NCBI RefSeq assembly: GCF_900106745.1
Contig: NZ_FNNV01000006.1
Coordinates: 186,001 to 250,000, forward strand
DNA: 64,000 nt
Direction of reading: 5' to 3'
From: Paenibacillus sp. CF384
GTDB taxonomy: Bacteria; Bacillota; Bacilli; Paenibacillales; Paenibacillaceae
Shown one piece after another: positions 54,720 through 63,284 of this stretch; within the stretch, counting starts at the first letter, position 1, and each line of letters starts with the position of its first letter. A program made the translations under genes and the position numbers. The notes under the pieces are model-generated. The model was not told the DNA's origin and did not search any database. It worked only from the letters and a program-made list of their open reading frames with translations.

Positions 54720-55770
54720 ATGAAGCGAACCAGGACGTCTACATAGTAGCAAATTTGGCGGAATGTGCGCATGAAGCAAACCAGGAAGTCTACATAGTTA
54801 GCAAAGTGGGCGGAATGTGCGCATGAAGCAAACCAGGAAGTCTACATAGTAGCAAAGTGGGCGGATCGTGCGTATGAAGCGAACCAGGAAGTCTACATAG
54901 CAGCAAATTTGGCGGATCGAGCTCATGAAGCGAACCAGGAAGTCTACATAGCAGCAAAGTGGGCAGATCGAGCTCATGAAGCGAACCAGGAAGTCTACAT
55001 AGTAGCAAATTTGGCGGAATGTGCGCATGAAGCAAACCAGGAAGTCTACATAGTTAGCAAAGTGGGCGGAATGTGCGCATGAAGCAAACCAGGAAGTCTA
55101 CATAGTAGCAAAGTGGGCGGATCGTGCGTATGAAGCGAACCAGGAAGTCTACATAGCAGCAAAGTGGGCGGATCGTGCGTATGAAGCGAACCAGGGAGTC
55201 TACATAGTAGCAAAGTGGGCGGAATGTGCGCGTGAAGCGAACCAGGGAGTCTACATAGTTAGCAAAGTGGGCGGAATGTGCGCATGAAGCAAACCAGGAA
55301 GTCTACATAGTAGCAAAGTGGGCGGAATGTGCGCATGAAGCGAACCAGGAAGTCTACATAGTTAGCAAAGTGGATGGATCGAGCTCATGAAGCGAACCAG
55401 GAAGTCTACATAGTACAAAGTGGGCGGAATGTGCGCATGAAGCGAATCAGGAAGTCTACATAGTTAGCAAAGTGGACGGATCGAGCTCATGAAGCGAACC
55501 AGGGTGTCTACATAGTAGCAAATTTGGCGGATCGACCGCATGAAGCAAACCAGGAAGTCTACATAGTTAGCAAAGTGGGCGGAATGTGCGCATGAAGCGA
55601 ATCAGGAAGTCTACATAGTAGTAAAGTGGGCAAATCGAGCTCATGAAGCGAACCAGGGAGTCTACATAGTAGCAAAGTGGGCGGAATGTGCGCATGAAGC
55701 GAACCAGGGAGTCTACATAGTAGCAAAGTGGGCGGATCGTGCGTATGAAGCGAACCAGGGAGTCTACATC
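54720..55770. repeat. Noncoding 51-bp tandem array, 20 full units and one partial
   Basis: Twenty full units begin at about 54720, 54771, 54823, 54874, 54925, 54976, 55027, 55079, 55130, 55181, 55232, 55284, 55335, 55387, 55437, 55489, 55540, 55592, 55643 and 55694, with a half unit at 55745. Thirteen are 51 bases, six are 52 (an extra T in TAGTTAGC) and one is 50. The invariant half is ATGAAGCGAACCAGGAAGTC and TACATAG; the other half varies among a few alternatives (GTGGG or TTTGG; GAATGTGCGC, GATCGAGCTC, GATCGTGCGT or GATCGACCGC). Units 1-3 and 6-8 differ by one base, so a three-unit block was duplicated. Changing unit length and stop codons rule out a protein repeat. Function unknown. Confidence 0.95.
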
Positions 55771-55802
55771 GGCGGAACTAACCCTAGTCTGCGAAACAAA
55801 AT

Positions 55803-55847
55803 AAATCCCGCAAGAGTCGGCCATCACGGCCGCCCCCTGCGGGATTT
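55803..55847 (-). terminator. Terminator of the isomerase-Gfo operon
   Basis: Outer 10-bp perfect stem AAATCCCGCA/TGCGGGATTT with an inner GGCC-N5-GGCC hairpin, followed on the minus strand by ATTTTGTTT. It lies 13 bases after the isomerase stop and separates the operon from the tandem array. Confidence 0.88.
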
Positions 55848-55860
55848 CCATATATCTCGA

Positions 55861-56700
55861 TTATGCTAGTCCAGCAGCAGTGTACACGCGATCGAACCCG
55901 GCCTTGGAGCGTGCAAGCAGCTCCTCCGACGATTGGGTAGGCGCCTCGGCAGTGAGGATCTCCTGCGTTACCGAACCCTTATAGCCAATCGCATTCAACG
56001 CACGAAGGAATCCGGCCAGGTCAATTACGCCTTCGCCCGGATAGAGTCTGCCATTATCGCGTACCTCTTCTACCGGCAGATCCGGCGCATCGTTAATATG
56101 AACATGAACGATCTGATCCGGCGTAAGCGCCTCGATATCGGCAAGGCTCAAGCCATTCGTGTACCAATGGTACGCATCGAATAACAAGCCGACATTCGGT
56201 TCGCCAATCGCGGCGATCCAATCGAGCGTTTCTTCCAGCGTCCATAGAAACGGATTCGTCCACGCGCTGCGCAGATGATGCGGGCCAACAAATTCAAGTC
56301 CCAATGAAATGCCGTACGCACCGAGAATTTGTGCACATGTGCGCAATCTGCGCGTAGCAAGCACTGTGAAATGCGCTGCTTTAAAGTTCGTAGCAGGCAG
56401 CACATACGTGCAGCAGCGAGTGCAGCCAAGCGCCGCAGCAGCCGCTGCTTCCTCGGCCAGCTTGCTGAGTCCCTCACGGAACTTTTCCTCCGAATCCCGC
56501 CATTCTACGGAAAGACCGATTGAGCCAATGGCAACTTCATGTTTCGCCAGAAGCGCTTTAGCGCCTTCCAGCCCATTACGCTCAATAAGTCCTTTTGCAT
56601 TAATATCTACCGTTTGAAATCCGAACCGGCTTGCTGCTGCGATTAAATTCTCGTCGCTTCCGATATTGCCGAGTCCGGCATGTGATAAACCTCTTAGCAT
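55861..56700 (-). CDS. Sugar phosphate isomerase/epimerase (AP endonuclease 2-like TIM barrel)
   Basis: 279 residues of the xylose isomerase-like TIM barrel family (PF01261): LGLEFVGPHHLRSAW, VGLLFDAYHWYTNG and VHINDAPDL carry the metal-binding Glu, Asp and His. Members isomerise or epimerise sugars or inosose. It follows a Gfo/Idh/MocA gene by 21 bases, a common pair for sugar or inositol breakdown. No substrate can be named. Confidence 0.88.
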   Translation of the reverse strand: MLRGLSHAGLGNIGSDENLIAAASRFGFQTVDINAKGLIERNGLEGAKALLAKHEVAIGSIGLSVEWRDSEEKFREGLSKLAEEAAAAAALGCTRCCTYVLPATNFKAAHFTVLATRRLRTCAQILGAYGISLGLEFVGPHHLRSAWTNPFLWTLEETLDWIAAIGEPNVGLLFDAYHWYTNGLSLADIEALTPDQIVHVHINDAPDLPVEEVRDNGRLYPGEGVIDLAGFLRALNAIGYKGSVTQEILTAEAPTQSSEELLARSKAGFDRVYTAAGLA

Positions 56701-56721
56701 ATGCTTGATCCTCCAATTGTT

Positions 56722-57786
56722 TTATAGATTCCAGTCCAGCTTCACTTCGTTACCCGTGCGGGAAGATTCATAAATCGCATCCAGCACCAGATTGTTCGTA
56801 AACCCGGACATCGCTGACGTAATCGGCTGCTTGCCTTCTTGAATGCAGCTCAAGAAATGGCGGCTGAGACGCAAGCGTTCATTCTCGTCGTTTTCCGGTT
56901 TGCTGAGCGGAACTTCCATCGGCTTATTGAACTTCTCCGTGAGCAGCTTGCCTTGAGCTCCTCGGTAGCTTGCCCCGCCTTCCGTACCCATCAAATGCAC
57001 GAATGGCGTATTGTCCGTGTCCATATGAACGGCCCAGCTGACTTCAAGCGACAGTGTGCTGCCGTTATCCATTTTGATCAAAGCCGTTGCCAAGTCCTCT
57101 ACGTCATAGATGCCGTCCCAATTCGGCTTGCCCCAAGTGCCAATGCCCTTGCGCTTCGGCCCGAACTCGGCATAGGTAGCGCCGTAGACGGACACCGGCT
57201 TCGGATTGCCCATGAGGTAAAGCGCGAGATCCAGCATATGAACGCCGATATCGATTAACGGACCGCCGCCGGATTGATCGGAACGCGTAAACCATGTGCC
57301 CCAGCCCGGTATGCCTTTACGGCGGTACCAGCCTGTTTTGGCTGTATAAATATGCCCCAGTTCGCCGCGGTCGATCTGTTCCTTGATTTGCATCGGAACC
57401 GACTCCCAGCGCATCTGATGTGCGATCATGACGACACGATCGGAGGAGCGGCTCGCTTTCAGAATTTGTCTGGCTGCATCGGCATTGATCCCCATCGGTT
57501 TCTCCAGCAGCACATGCTTGCCGGCTTCAATCGCTTGAATCGCAAGCTCCGCATGATATTGGTTGGGAACGCCGATTACAACAGCATCCACATTGTCGCT
57601 TTGAATCAATGCTTCGGGCGATGCCAGCACCTCGGCAATGCCGTATTCCTTGGCCCTTTGCTCAGCCAAAGGCAGAAACACATCTGTGATTGCGGTGATT
57701 TGGCAGAGCTCGCCAAGCTGCGAGAATTGCGCTGCGTGAACGCTTCCAATATTTCCTGCACCAATAATACCAATACGAATCGCCAT
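56722..57786 (-). CDS. Gfo/Idh/MocA family oxidoreductase
   Basis: 354 residues. The Rossmann motif is GIIGAGNIGSVHAAQF, the catalytic lysine motif VLLEKPMGINAD, and the conserved block SGGGPLIDIGVHMLDLALYL contains the catalytic Asp/His. GAGGAGG lies before the ATG. Paired with the isomerase gene and divergent from an AraC regulator that is the obvious candidate controller of the operon. Confidence 0.92.
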   Translation of the reverse strand: MAIRIGIIGAGNIGSVHAAQFSQLGELCQITAITDVFLPLAEQRAKEYGIAEVLASPEALIQSDNVDAVVIGVPNQYHAELAIQAIEAGKHVLLEKPMGINADAARQILKASRSSDRVVMIAHQMRWESVPMQIKEQIDRGELGHIYTAKTGWYRRKGIPGWGTWFTRSDQSGGGPLIDIGVHMLDLALYLMGNPKPVSVYGATYAEFGPKRKGIGTWGKPNWDGIYDVEDLATALIKMDNGSTLSLEVSWAVHMDTDNTPFVHLMGTEGGASYRGAQGKLLTEKFNKPMEVPLSKPENDENERLRLSRHFLSCIQEGKQPITSAMSGFTNNLVLDAIYESSRTGNEVKLDWNL

Positions 57787-57910
57787 GTTAATCCATCTGC
57801 CTCCTCGGATCCATCACTACTTCCACCATTTCTATGATAAAGTAGTACAGAGAAAAAAGCGTGACTAATATTTCGATAAACGTCCCATTTCTTCGGAGGC
57901 CTCTTATTCT

Positions 57911-58798
57911 ATGACCTTTTTTCCGGATTACTTGAAAACATACCCGAATATGGATACCGCGTTTCCGCTTCATATGAGCTTAAACACACTCAAACAAGGA
58001 TTTCGTGCGCATCGCCACGATTTCCTTGAATTCTCTTATGTCATAGAAGGTCGAGGCTGGGAAAGCATCAACGACGAGAAACATGAGATGCGCCCGGGCA
58101 CGTTTACGTTCGTGCAGCCTTATCAAGTCCATGAGATCTTCACCGAACCCGGAAGCACGCTTGTGCTCTATAACTGCAATTTCAGCATGGATTTGCTCAT
58201 CGATTCCGGACACGGCGACGGTCTCACAGACTTAATTGAACCAAACCTTCTAGAGCCATATACAACATTCACCGGCTCGAAGCAGAAGAGAATGCTTTTT
58301 CTCATGGAAGATATGCTGACGGAGTATGCCGGGAACGAACCGTGGCGGCAAACGCTGCTTCTGGCGAGATTGAAAGAGCTGCTCGTTTGCTTCGACCGGG
58401 AGCGCAGAGCAACACAGCCGGAGAACGTTCCTGTAACCGCCCCTGCCAAAACCAATCCGTCGATCTGGCCCATCATCCACTACATTCACCGCAACTACCG
58501 CGAAGAGCTGACGTTGTCGCAGCTCTCGGACCGTTTCGGTATGAGCGTCTCTCGCATCAGCGAGGTGATCAAGGAAACGACGGGCCAAACCTTCGTTCAT
58601 TTCGTTCAAGATCTGCGTCTGCGGCATGCAAGCAGCTTGCTGGTATCGACCGATTACAGCGTCGTCGATGTCGCGCTTGAGGTCGGCTTCGGCTCCTACA
58701 AAACCTTTGTCCGTATCTTCCGTGAACGCAAAGGCATGGTGCCGATGGCCTATCGCAAAGCAAAACGAGTATCCCAAAGTAAGATGAAGGACGACTAG
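57911..58798 (+). CDS. AraC-family transcriptional regulator
   Basis: 295 residues. An N-terminal cupin-type sensor domain (FRAHRHDFLEFSYVIEGRG, PGTFTFVQPYQVHEI) precedes the two-helix AraC DNA-binding domain at the C-terminus (LSQLSDRFGMSVSRISEVIKE and VVDVALEVGFGSYKTFVRIFRE, given by their cores). GGAGG is eight to ten bases upstream. Divergent from the Gfo-isomerase operon across 124 bases. Ligand is likely a sugar. Confidence 0.9.
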   Translation: MTFFPDYLKTYPNMDTAFPLHMSLNTLKQGFRAHRHDFLEFSYVIEGRGWESINDEKHEMRPGTFTFVQPYQVHEIFTEPGSTLVLYNCNFSMDLLIDSGHGDGLTDLIEPNLLEPYTTFTGSKQKRMLFLMEDMLTEYAGNEPWRQTLLLARLKELLVCFDRERRATQPENVPVTAPAKTNPSIWPIIHYIHRNYREELTLSQLSDRFGMSVSRISEVIKETTGQTFVHFVQDLRLRHASSLLVSTDYSVVDVALEVGFGSYKTFVRIFRERKGMVPMAYRKAKRVSQSKMKDD

Positions 58799-58880
58799 GC
58801 GTCTCACTCTTATCCACTGTGACCTGCCGACTACCTGCCATGCCCCTGCGACTTACCCCCAAAATCACTCTTCATCTGAG

Positions 58881-59066
58881 AATGTTGCATTCCATGCAGC
58901 ATTTTCAGGGCTATAAGCTTAGGAAGGTGAATTTGCTGCATGGAATGCAACATTTCACCTCGATTTGGCCATTTAGTGCCCCTTATCCGAAAAAGTGTTG
59001 CATTTCATGCAACATTCGAGGAGCCGCGGTGCTGGGACAGATCATTTTGTTGCATTTTATGCAATA
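58881..59066. repeat. Four palindromes TGTTGCAT-N3-ATGCAACA at helical spacing
   Basis: Sites are centred near 58892 (58883-58901), 58943 (58934-58952), 59005 (58996-59014) and 59057 (59048-59066), i.e. 51, 62 and 52 bases apart, close to 5, 6 and 5 turns of DNA. Site 3 is perfect; sites 1 and 2 are exact reverse complements of each other; site 4 has one change. Site 2 extends into a 36-base palindrome (58925-58960) with AGGTGA/TCACCT ends. The region (58799-59202) has no gene. Confidence 0.7.
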
Positions 59067-59138
59067 TTCCGCTTGGGCATGGAAGAGGCTGTAACTCTAA
59101 TCTAGGCGATGCTTTCGCGGAGAAAACGGGCGGCAATC

Positions 59139-59186
59139 GGCCCTATTCAGAAGTCGGCTTGCAGACTTTTGAATAGGGCCTATTTT
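59139..59186 (+). terminator. Long hairpin downstream of the AraC gene
   Basis: A 17-bp stem (59139-59155 and 59164-59180; one G-U pair) with an eight-base loop. On the plus strand TATTTTC follows, a weak T tract; on the minus strand none. It may end transcripts from the plus strand or protect the 3' end of the phyH message. Confidence 0.5.
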
Positions 59187-59202
59187 CAGATAAATGCAGC
59201 AG

Positions 59203-60081
59203 CTACACGCGGTGCATGCTCTTCCCCTTCTCTTCCTTTACCTCACGCCACAATCTGCGCCACTCTGTAACATCTGACAGAACGCTCGCTGGGTCATATG
59301 CACTTCGAACCGGGAAGGAAGGATGAATCGAGCGTCCTGACGGAGCGCCTGTCTTATGATAGCGGAAATCAATCGACCAGCGGATGATATCGGATCGATT
59401 GGAAATCCCTCTGTGCGGCGTATATTTGTTCATGATGACGAGACCGCCCTTCTTGCATTCCGCTAATACAGGCGCTACCGTGGGCAGCTTCTCAGGGACG
59501 ATCGTTGTGCCGCCTTCGGCGCGATGGTTGATGTAGCCCTGCTTGAACACATGCGGCATAATCTCCATGCAGCCGGTTTCGGCAGTCGCATCCACCAGCG
59601 GCAGCCAGAACGTAATAATCTCCGACGCTTCCGAATCCGGCGAGGTGACGGCGCAATCCTGATGCCAAGGGACATTTTGAAAATAATCCGGTTCCGACTG
59701 TGTCGACTTTGCAGGATGCTTCGCGCGAATATGCTGAATCGGGTTGCAGCTAAGCTCCGTTCCTAACAGGCATTCAACGAGATCAAGCAGCCCGTCGCTG
59801 CCCATGAACCGGAAGATGGCCTCACCCAAATAGCCGTTAATGTCAAAACCTCTGCTGATTTCCTTATTCTGCTCATACAGCCTCGTATAACGTTTCTCAA
59901 AGGGCTCATTCTCGTGCAGGTCTGTCAGCTTGCCCTCAGCAAGAAGCTGTCTGGCTCTAGCATCAAGCTCAGCCGAAAGCTCGTCTATAACGGGCTGCAG
60001 CTCCTCATCCGTGAACACATTCGGTACAATCAAATATCCTTCAGTTTGATATCGGATCATTTGCTCAAGCGTTAATCGCAT
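59203..60081 (-). CDS. Phytanoyl-CoA dioxygenase (PhyH) family protein
   Basis: About 292 residues. A double-stranded beta-helix Fe(II)/2-oxoglutarate dioxygenase: the iron ligands are H140 and D142 in NVPWHQDCAV and H223 in KYTPHRGIS, and the 2-oxoglutarate arginine is in RWSIDFRY. Bacterial members hydroxylate small molecules such as ectoine or alkyl compounds; the substrate is not evident. The start at 60081 is preferred, with GGTGAG upstream; GTG at 60168 has no site. Downstream of an AraC gene and a molybdopterin oxidoreductase gene on the same strand. Confidence 0.88.
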   Translation of the reverse strand: MRLTLEQMIRYQTEGYLIVPNVFTDEELQPVIDELSAELDARARQLLAEGKLTDLHENEPFEKRYTRLYEQNKEISRGFDINGYLGEAIFRFMGSDGLLDLVECLLGTELSCNPIQHIRAKHPAKSTQSEPDYFQNVPWHQDCAVTSPDSEASEIITFWLPLVDATAETGCMEIMPHVFKQGYINHRAEGGTTIVPEKLPTVAPVLAECKKGGLVIMNKYTPHRGISNRSDIIRWSIDFRYHKTGAPSGRSIHPSFPVRSAYDPASVLSDVTEWRRLWREVKEEKGKSMHRV

Positions 60082-60180
60082 TTGCTCACCGACCGCCTTT
60101 GATCTGGGATTGTTCTTCTCTTCTTCATCATAGCGGTGCCGCCAATTGATAGGAAGGTAGAATCTCACACCGAATGCGGA

Positions 60181-61068
60181 CTATATTATCCGATATTCGC
60201 TCGGTGCACGTCCATGATGTCTGCGGAACAGTCTGGCAAAATAAGAAGCATCCTCGTAGCCTAGCATCTCGGCAATGGTAAATACGGGAAAATCGGTGTA
60301 CAGCAGCAGCTTCTCCGCTTCCGCCATGCGTAATTGCTGCAAATACGCCATCGGCGTCATCGATGTATGCGCTTTAAATACGCGGCACAGGTAATTCGGC
60401 GTCCAATGTACATAGTGGGCCAGCTCCTCTAGCTTGAGCTGTTCACCTATATGTGCGCGCATATATTGCTGCAGCGCATTAATTTCACCGGCTAAAGCAC
60501 TAGCTTGCCGTTCTGTCGACGCCGAATCGACGACCCGCTCACTGAGTTTCCCTATCGTTTGTTCAACGCGCAGCATTAACTCGATCACCAGCAGGGACAG
60601 ATGCTCTGCTGTGACATACCGATTGCTGGGGTCAAGCAGCCGATTAAACCCTTCAAGCAGAAACGGCCTTAACGCGGGCGGTACGAGAATCGGTCCATCA
60701 CGAATAACGGCAGGCAGAGCATAGCCACTTTTCTCTTCGATCCAATCGAACAGATTCACCGCTTTCGCAGGCTCATTGCTCTCTTCATCACGCAGTAGAA
60801 ACGTACATTCCAAATTATGCAGTCCAATGTCATCATCAGCATGAAATTGATGCCATTCGTTAGGGTTGATGACATACAAGAAGCCGGGCAATGCCCGGCT
60901 CTTCTTGTCGTTAACGAGGAAGCTGCCCGCTCCCCCGGTAATATACATCACATGAAAAACCGGATGTTGGTGCCTAGTCGTTAACATCCCTTTGCGGCCT
61001 TGCTGCCGATCAGTCGTAACATGCTCCGGACGAAAGCTTTGCCCCTGCATCACCAGCCGTAAGCTCAT
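60181..61068 (-). CDS. AraC-family transcriptional regulator
   Basis: 295 residues. An N-terminal cupin sensor domain (HQHPVFHVMYITGGAGSFLVN, quoted by its core HPVFHVMYITGGAGSF) is followed by the AraC DNA-binding domain (LKLEELAHYVHWTPNYLCRVFKA and VFTIAEMLGYEDASYFARLFRR, core only), ending HHGRAPSEYR. It starts 15 bases after the molybdopterin oxidoreductase stop and is 100 bases ahead of phyH, so all three may share a transcript. It could control phyH. Confidence 0.9.
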   Translation of the reverse strand: MSLRLVMQGQSFRPEHVTTDRQQGRKGMLTTRHQHPVFHVMYITGGAGSFLVNDKKSRALPGFLYVINPNEWHQFHADDDIGLHNLECTFLLRDEESNEPAKAVNLFDWIEEKSGYALPAVIRDGPILVPPALRPFLLEGFNRLLDPSNRYVTAEHLSLLVIELMLRVEQTIGKLSERVVDSASTERQASALAGEINALQQYMRAHIGEQLKLEELAHYVHWTPNYLCRVFKAHTSMTPMAYLQQLRMAEAEKLLLYTDFPVFTIAEMLGYEDASYFARLFRRHHGRAPSEYRII

Positions 61069-61083
61069 GCGCCTGCCACCTCA

Positions 61084-63135
61084 TTACTGTTTGTCGACTT
61101 GCACGCGTCCGGAGAAGAAGGTCGCCCCTCTCCCCATATCCGCCACCCGGTCTGGAGTGAGCGCATTGACCATCGCCTTGCCGCCGTCAGCCCCGTCAGC
61201 CCATAACCCTTGACTTACGACGACACCGGCCAGCACATCATCACCTACTGCCGCTGTCAGTTCGCAGCTTGCGCGATCATTCCAGACGCGCAGCATATCG
61301 CCGTTCTCGATGCCCCGAGCTTCAGCATCAGCTCGGTTCATGTAAAGCTTAGGCGTTTTCTCCATTGCGATATGCTTCTCGTTATTGGAGAACGTCGAAT
61401 TCAAGAAATTATGGTTAGCCGTCGGTATGAATAGGAACGGGTATGGACCGTCCTCCATAAGCGGCGTGTACGTCGGCATAGGCGGGTAGCCTTTGCGTTC
61501 CATCGCCGCAGAGTAGAGCTCGATCCGGCCGCTTGGCGTCCGCAGCTTGCCCGGGAACAGCGGCTTTACTTTGGCTTTCATCGCACCGTGCTCCTGCAGC
61601 GTCTGCAACGAAATTTCGGCCAAGTTCGGATTATTCGGGTTGTTCAGCGCCTGCTCGATCATGGCTTCATCCGAATCCTGAAGTGCTTCTTCTTCATAAC
61701 CCATCGCCGCAGCAAGAAGCCTGAACACCTCGGAATTCGACTTGCTTTCCCCATATGGCGCTGCAACCGGCTGCTGCAGGTGTACATAATGATGCCAGTA
61801 GGAAAGGTACAAGTCGGTATTCTCAAAGTTGGACGTAGCCGGCAGTACGATATCTGCATAAGCAGCCGTCTCGGTCAGGAACAAGTCATGCACGACCGTA
61901 AACAGATCTTCGCGCAGGAGGCCTTCTCTTACTTTGGTTGCACTCGGTGCTACCAAAGCCGGATTGGAGTTAAATACATACAAGGAGGAGATTGGCAGCC
62001 CATCCGTATCCATCAGAGAGCTGCCAAGCAAATTCATATTCACTTCGCGCACGCCGCTATTGGCCCGCAGATCCGGTCGTTCGAGCGCGGGCTTATTCAG
62101 CGCCAGATAGCCGCCATTTCCTTTGATCGCGCCTCCGCCCCGCTTCAGCCACTGCCCTGTTACCGCAGGCAGACAAGCAATCGCGCGTGTTGTCATGCCG
62201 CCGTTATCATGATGCTGCGGACCGTTGCCGATACGGATAAACGCAGCTTCACTGCCGCCGTACATGCGAGCCAGCTTATAGAGATCATCGACCGGCACGC
62301 CTGTAATCGAGGAGACAATCTCAGGCGTGTACGATTTCACATGTTCGCGAAGCTGCTCACGGCCAACCGTAAACTGCTCCATGAACGACTCATCCGTAAG
62401 CTTCTCAGCGAACAAAATATGCATGATTCCCAGCGCCAGCGCCGCATCCGTACCCGGCATAACCGGGATGAACCAATCCGCCCATTTCGCCGTCCGATTG
62501 CGGTGCACATCGATGACCACTACAGTCGCACCGTTCTTCCGCGCTTTCTCGGCAATCGTCACTTGGTGCATATTCGTGCTGACCGCATTGATGCCCCACA
62601 TGATAATGAGCTTCGCATGGACGGTTTCCTCCGGATCTGTACCGTAGCTGCCGCCCATCGTGTAGCCGTAACCTTCCGTACCCGCTGCCTCGCAGATCGA
62701 ATAAATCAGCTTGCTCGCACCCATCCGGTTAAAGAAGCGGCGGCCCAGCCCCTCCGTGCCAATACGGCCCATGTTGCCATAGAAGCTGTAAGGCAGAATC
62801 GCTTCCGGCCCTTCGGCTGCGATCGTATTCTTCCACTGCGACGTTATGGTACCGATTGCTTCCTCCCAGCTAATGCGTTCAAACTGCCCGCTCCCTTTGG
62901 GACCGACGCGCTTTAGCGGGAATTGCAAACGATCCTTATCATAGATGCGCTCCGTCATATTCCGAACTTTATTACAAATCGCCCCTTGCGTAACCGGATG
63001 CTCGGGATCACCTTCGATCTTCACAATTCGACCATTCTCTTTATGAACAAGCAGTCCGCACTGATCGGGACAATCCAGTGAGCAGACCGATGGAAATACG
63101 CCATTCGCCGATTCCACATAAGTTGATGCTGTCAT
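61084..63135 (-). CDS. Molybdopterin-dependent oxidoreductase (YoaE/formate dehydrogenase-like)
   Basis: About 683 residues. The [4Fe-4S] motif is C18-x3-C22-x3-C26-x27-C54 (VCSLDCPDQCG...GAICNK), followed by the molybdopterin domain (EGPEAILPYSFYGNMGR, SEAAFIRIGNGPQHHDNGG) and the C-terminal molydop-binding domain (VWNDRASCELTAAV). Size and layout match cytosolic single-subunit enzymes related to formate dehydrogenases (B. subtilis YoaE). No twin-arginine signal is seen, so it is cytoplasmic. ATG 63135 follows GAAGGAG by 11 bases. A CTTTCA microsatellite lies in the leader. Confidence 0.9.
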   Translation of the reverse strand: MTASTYVESANGVFPSVCSLDCPDQCGLLVHKENGRIVKIEGDPEHPVTQGAICNKVRNMTERIYDKDRLQFPLKRVGPKGSGQFERISWEEAIGTITSQWKNTIAAEGPEAILPYSFYGNMGRIGTEGLGRRFFNRMGASKLIYSICEAAGTEGYGYTMGGSYGTDPEETVHAKLIIMWGINAVSTNMHQVTIAEKARKNGATVVVIDVHRNRTAKWADWFIPVMPGTDAALALGIMHILFAEKLTDESFMEQFTVGREQLREHVKSYTPEIVSSITGVPVDDLYKLARMYGGSEAAFIRIGNGPQHHDNGGMTTRAIACLPAVTGQWLKRGGGAIKGNGGYLALNKPALERPDLRANSGVREVNMNLLGSSLMDTDGLPISSLYVFNSNPALVAPSATKVREGLLREDLFTVVHDLFLTETAAYADIVLPATSNFENTDLYLSYWHHYVHLQQPVAAPYGESKSNSEVFRLLAAAMGYEEEALQDSDEAMIEQALNNPNNPNLAEISLQTLQEHGAMKAKVKPLFPGKLRTPSGRIELYSAAMERKGYPPMPTYTPLMEDGPYPFLFIPTANHNFLNSTFSNNEKHIAMEKTPKLYMNRADAEARGIENGDMLRVWNDRASCELTAAVGDDVLAGVVVSQGLWADGADGGKAMVNALTPDRVADMGRGATFFSGRVQVDKQ

Positions 63136-63154
63136 GCTGTAAGTCACTCCTTCG

Positions 63155-63178
63155 CTTTCACTTTCACTTTCACTTTCA
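63155..63178. repeat. Hexanucleotide microsatellite (CTTTCA)x4 in the oxidoreductase leader
   Basis: Four exact copies of CTTTCA, followed by a nine-base near-duplication CGAGTACAA/CGAGTACAC (63179-63196). On the minus strand it is a GAAAGT-type repeat 20 to 43 bases before the ATG at 63135, between the promoter and the start. Copy number could change by slippage. In the same frame as the gene it reads ESESESE, so an upstream start would place it inside the coding region. Confidence 0.8.
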
Positions 63179-63204
63179 CGAGTACAACGAGTACACATGA
63201 ATCT

Positions 63205-63233
63205 ATTATATCGAGTGCAGCGTTGCGTGAAAA
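63205..63233 (-). promoter_or_regulatory. Sigma-A promoter of the molybdopterin oxidoreductase operon
   Basis: Minus-strand -35 TTTTCA (63228-63233), 17-base spacer, -10 TATAAT (63205-63210, perfect). The microsatellite starts 27 bases downstream. Confidence 0.7.
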
Positions 63234-63276
63234 GCAAGAAAGACCTGCATCCCTGTACTGTAGGGTGCAAGCCTTT
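63231..63276 (-). terminator. Terminator of the aldo/keto reductase gene
   Basis: An imperfect stem AAAG..TGCA..CCCT/AGGG..TGCA..CTTT (63239-63276) followed on the minus strand by CTTGCTTTT. It lies just after the reductase stop and overlaps the -35 of the next promoter. Confidence 0.65.
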
Positions 63277-63284
63277 CTCCATTG

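Noticed and set aside
54720-55770. CRISPR array
   Set aside because: Units run directly into one another; the variable half uses a few recurring alternatives, not unique spacers, and no cas genes are near.
54790-55851. Open frames across the tandem array (up to 94 codons)
   Set aside because: They are the same 17-residue reading repeated until a 52- or 50-base unit shifts the frame; no Shine-Dalgarno and low sense in all frames.
61588-62916. 442-codon open frame antisense to the molybdopterin oxidoreductase
   Set aside because: No Shine-Dalgarno, Arg/His/Gln-rich translation without a recognisable fold, fully inside a well-supported gene.
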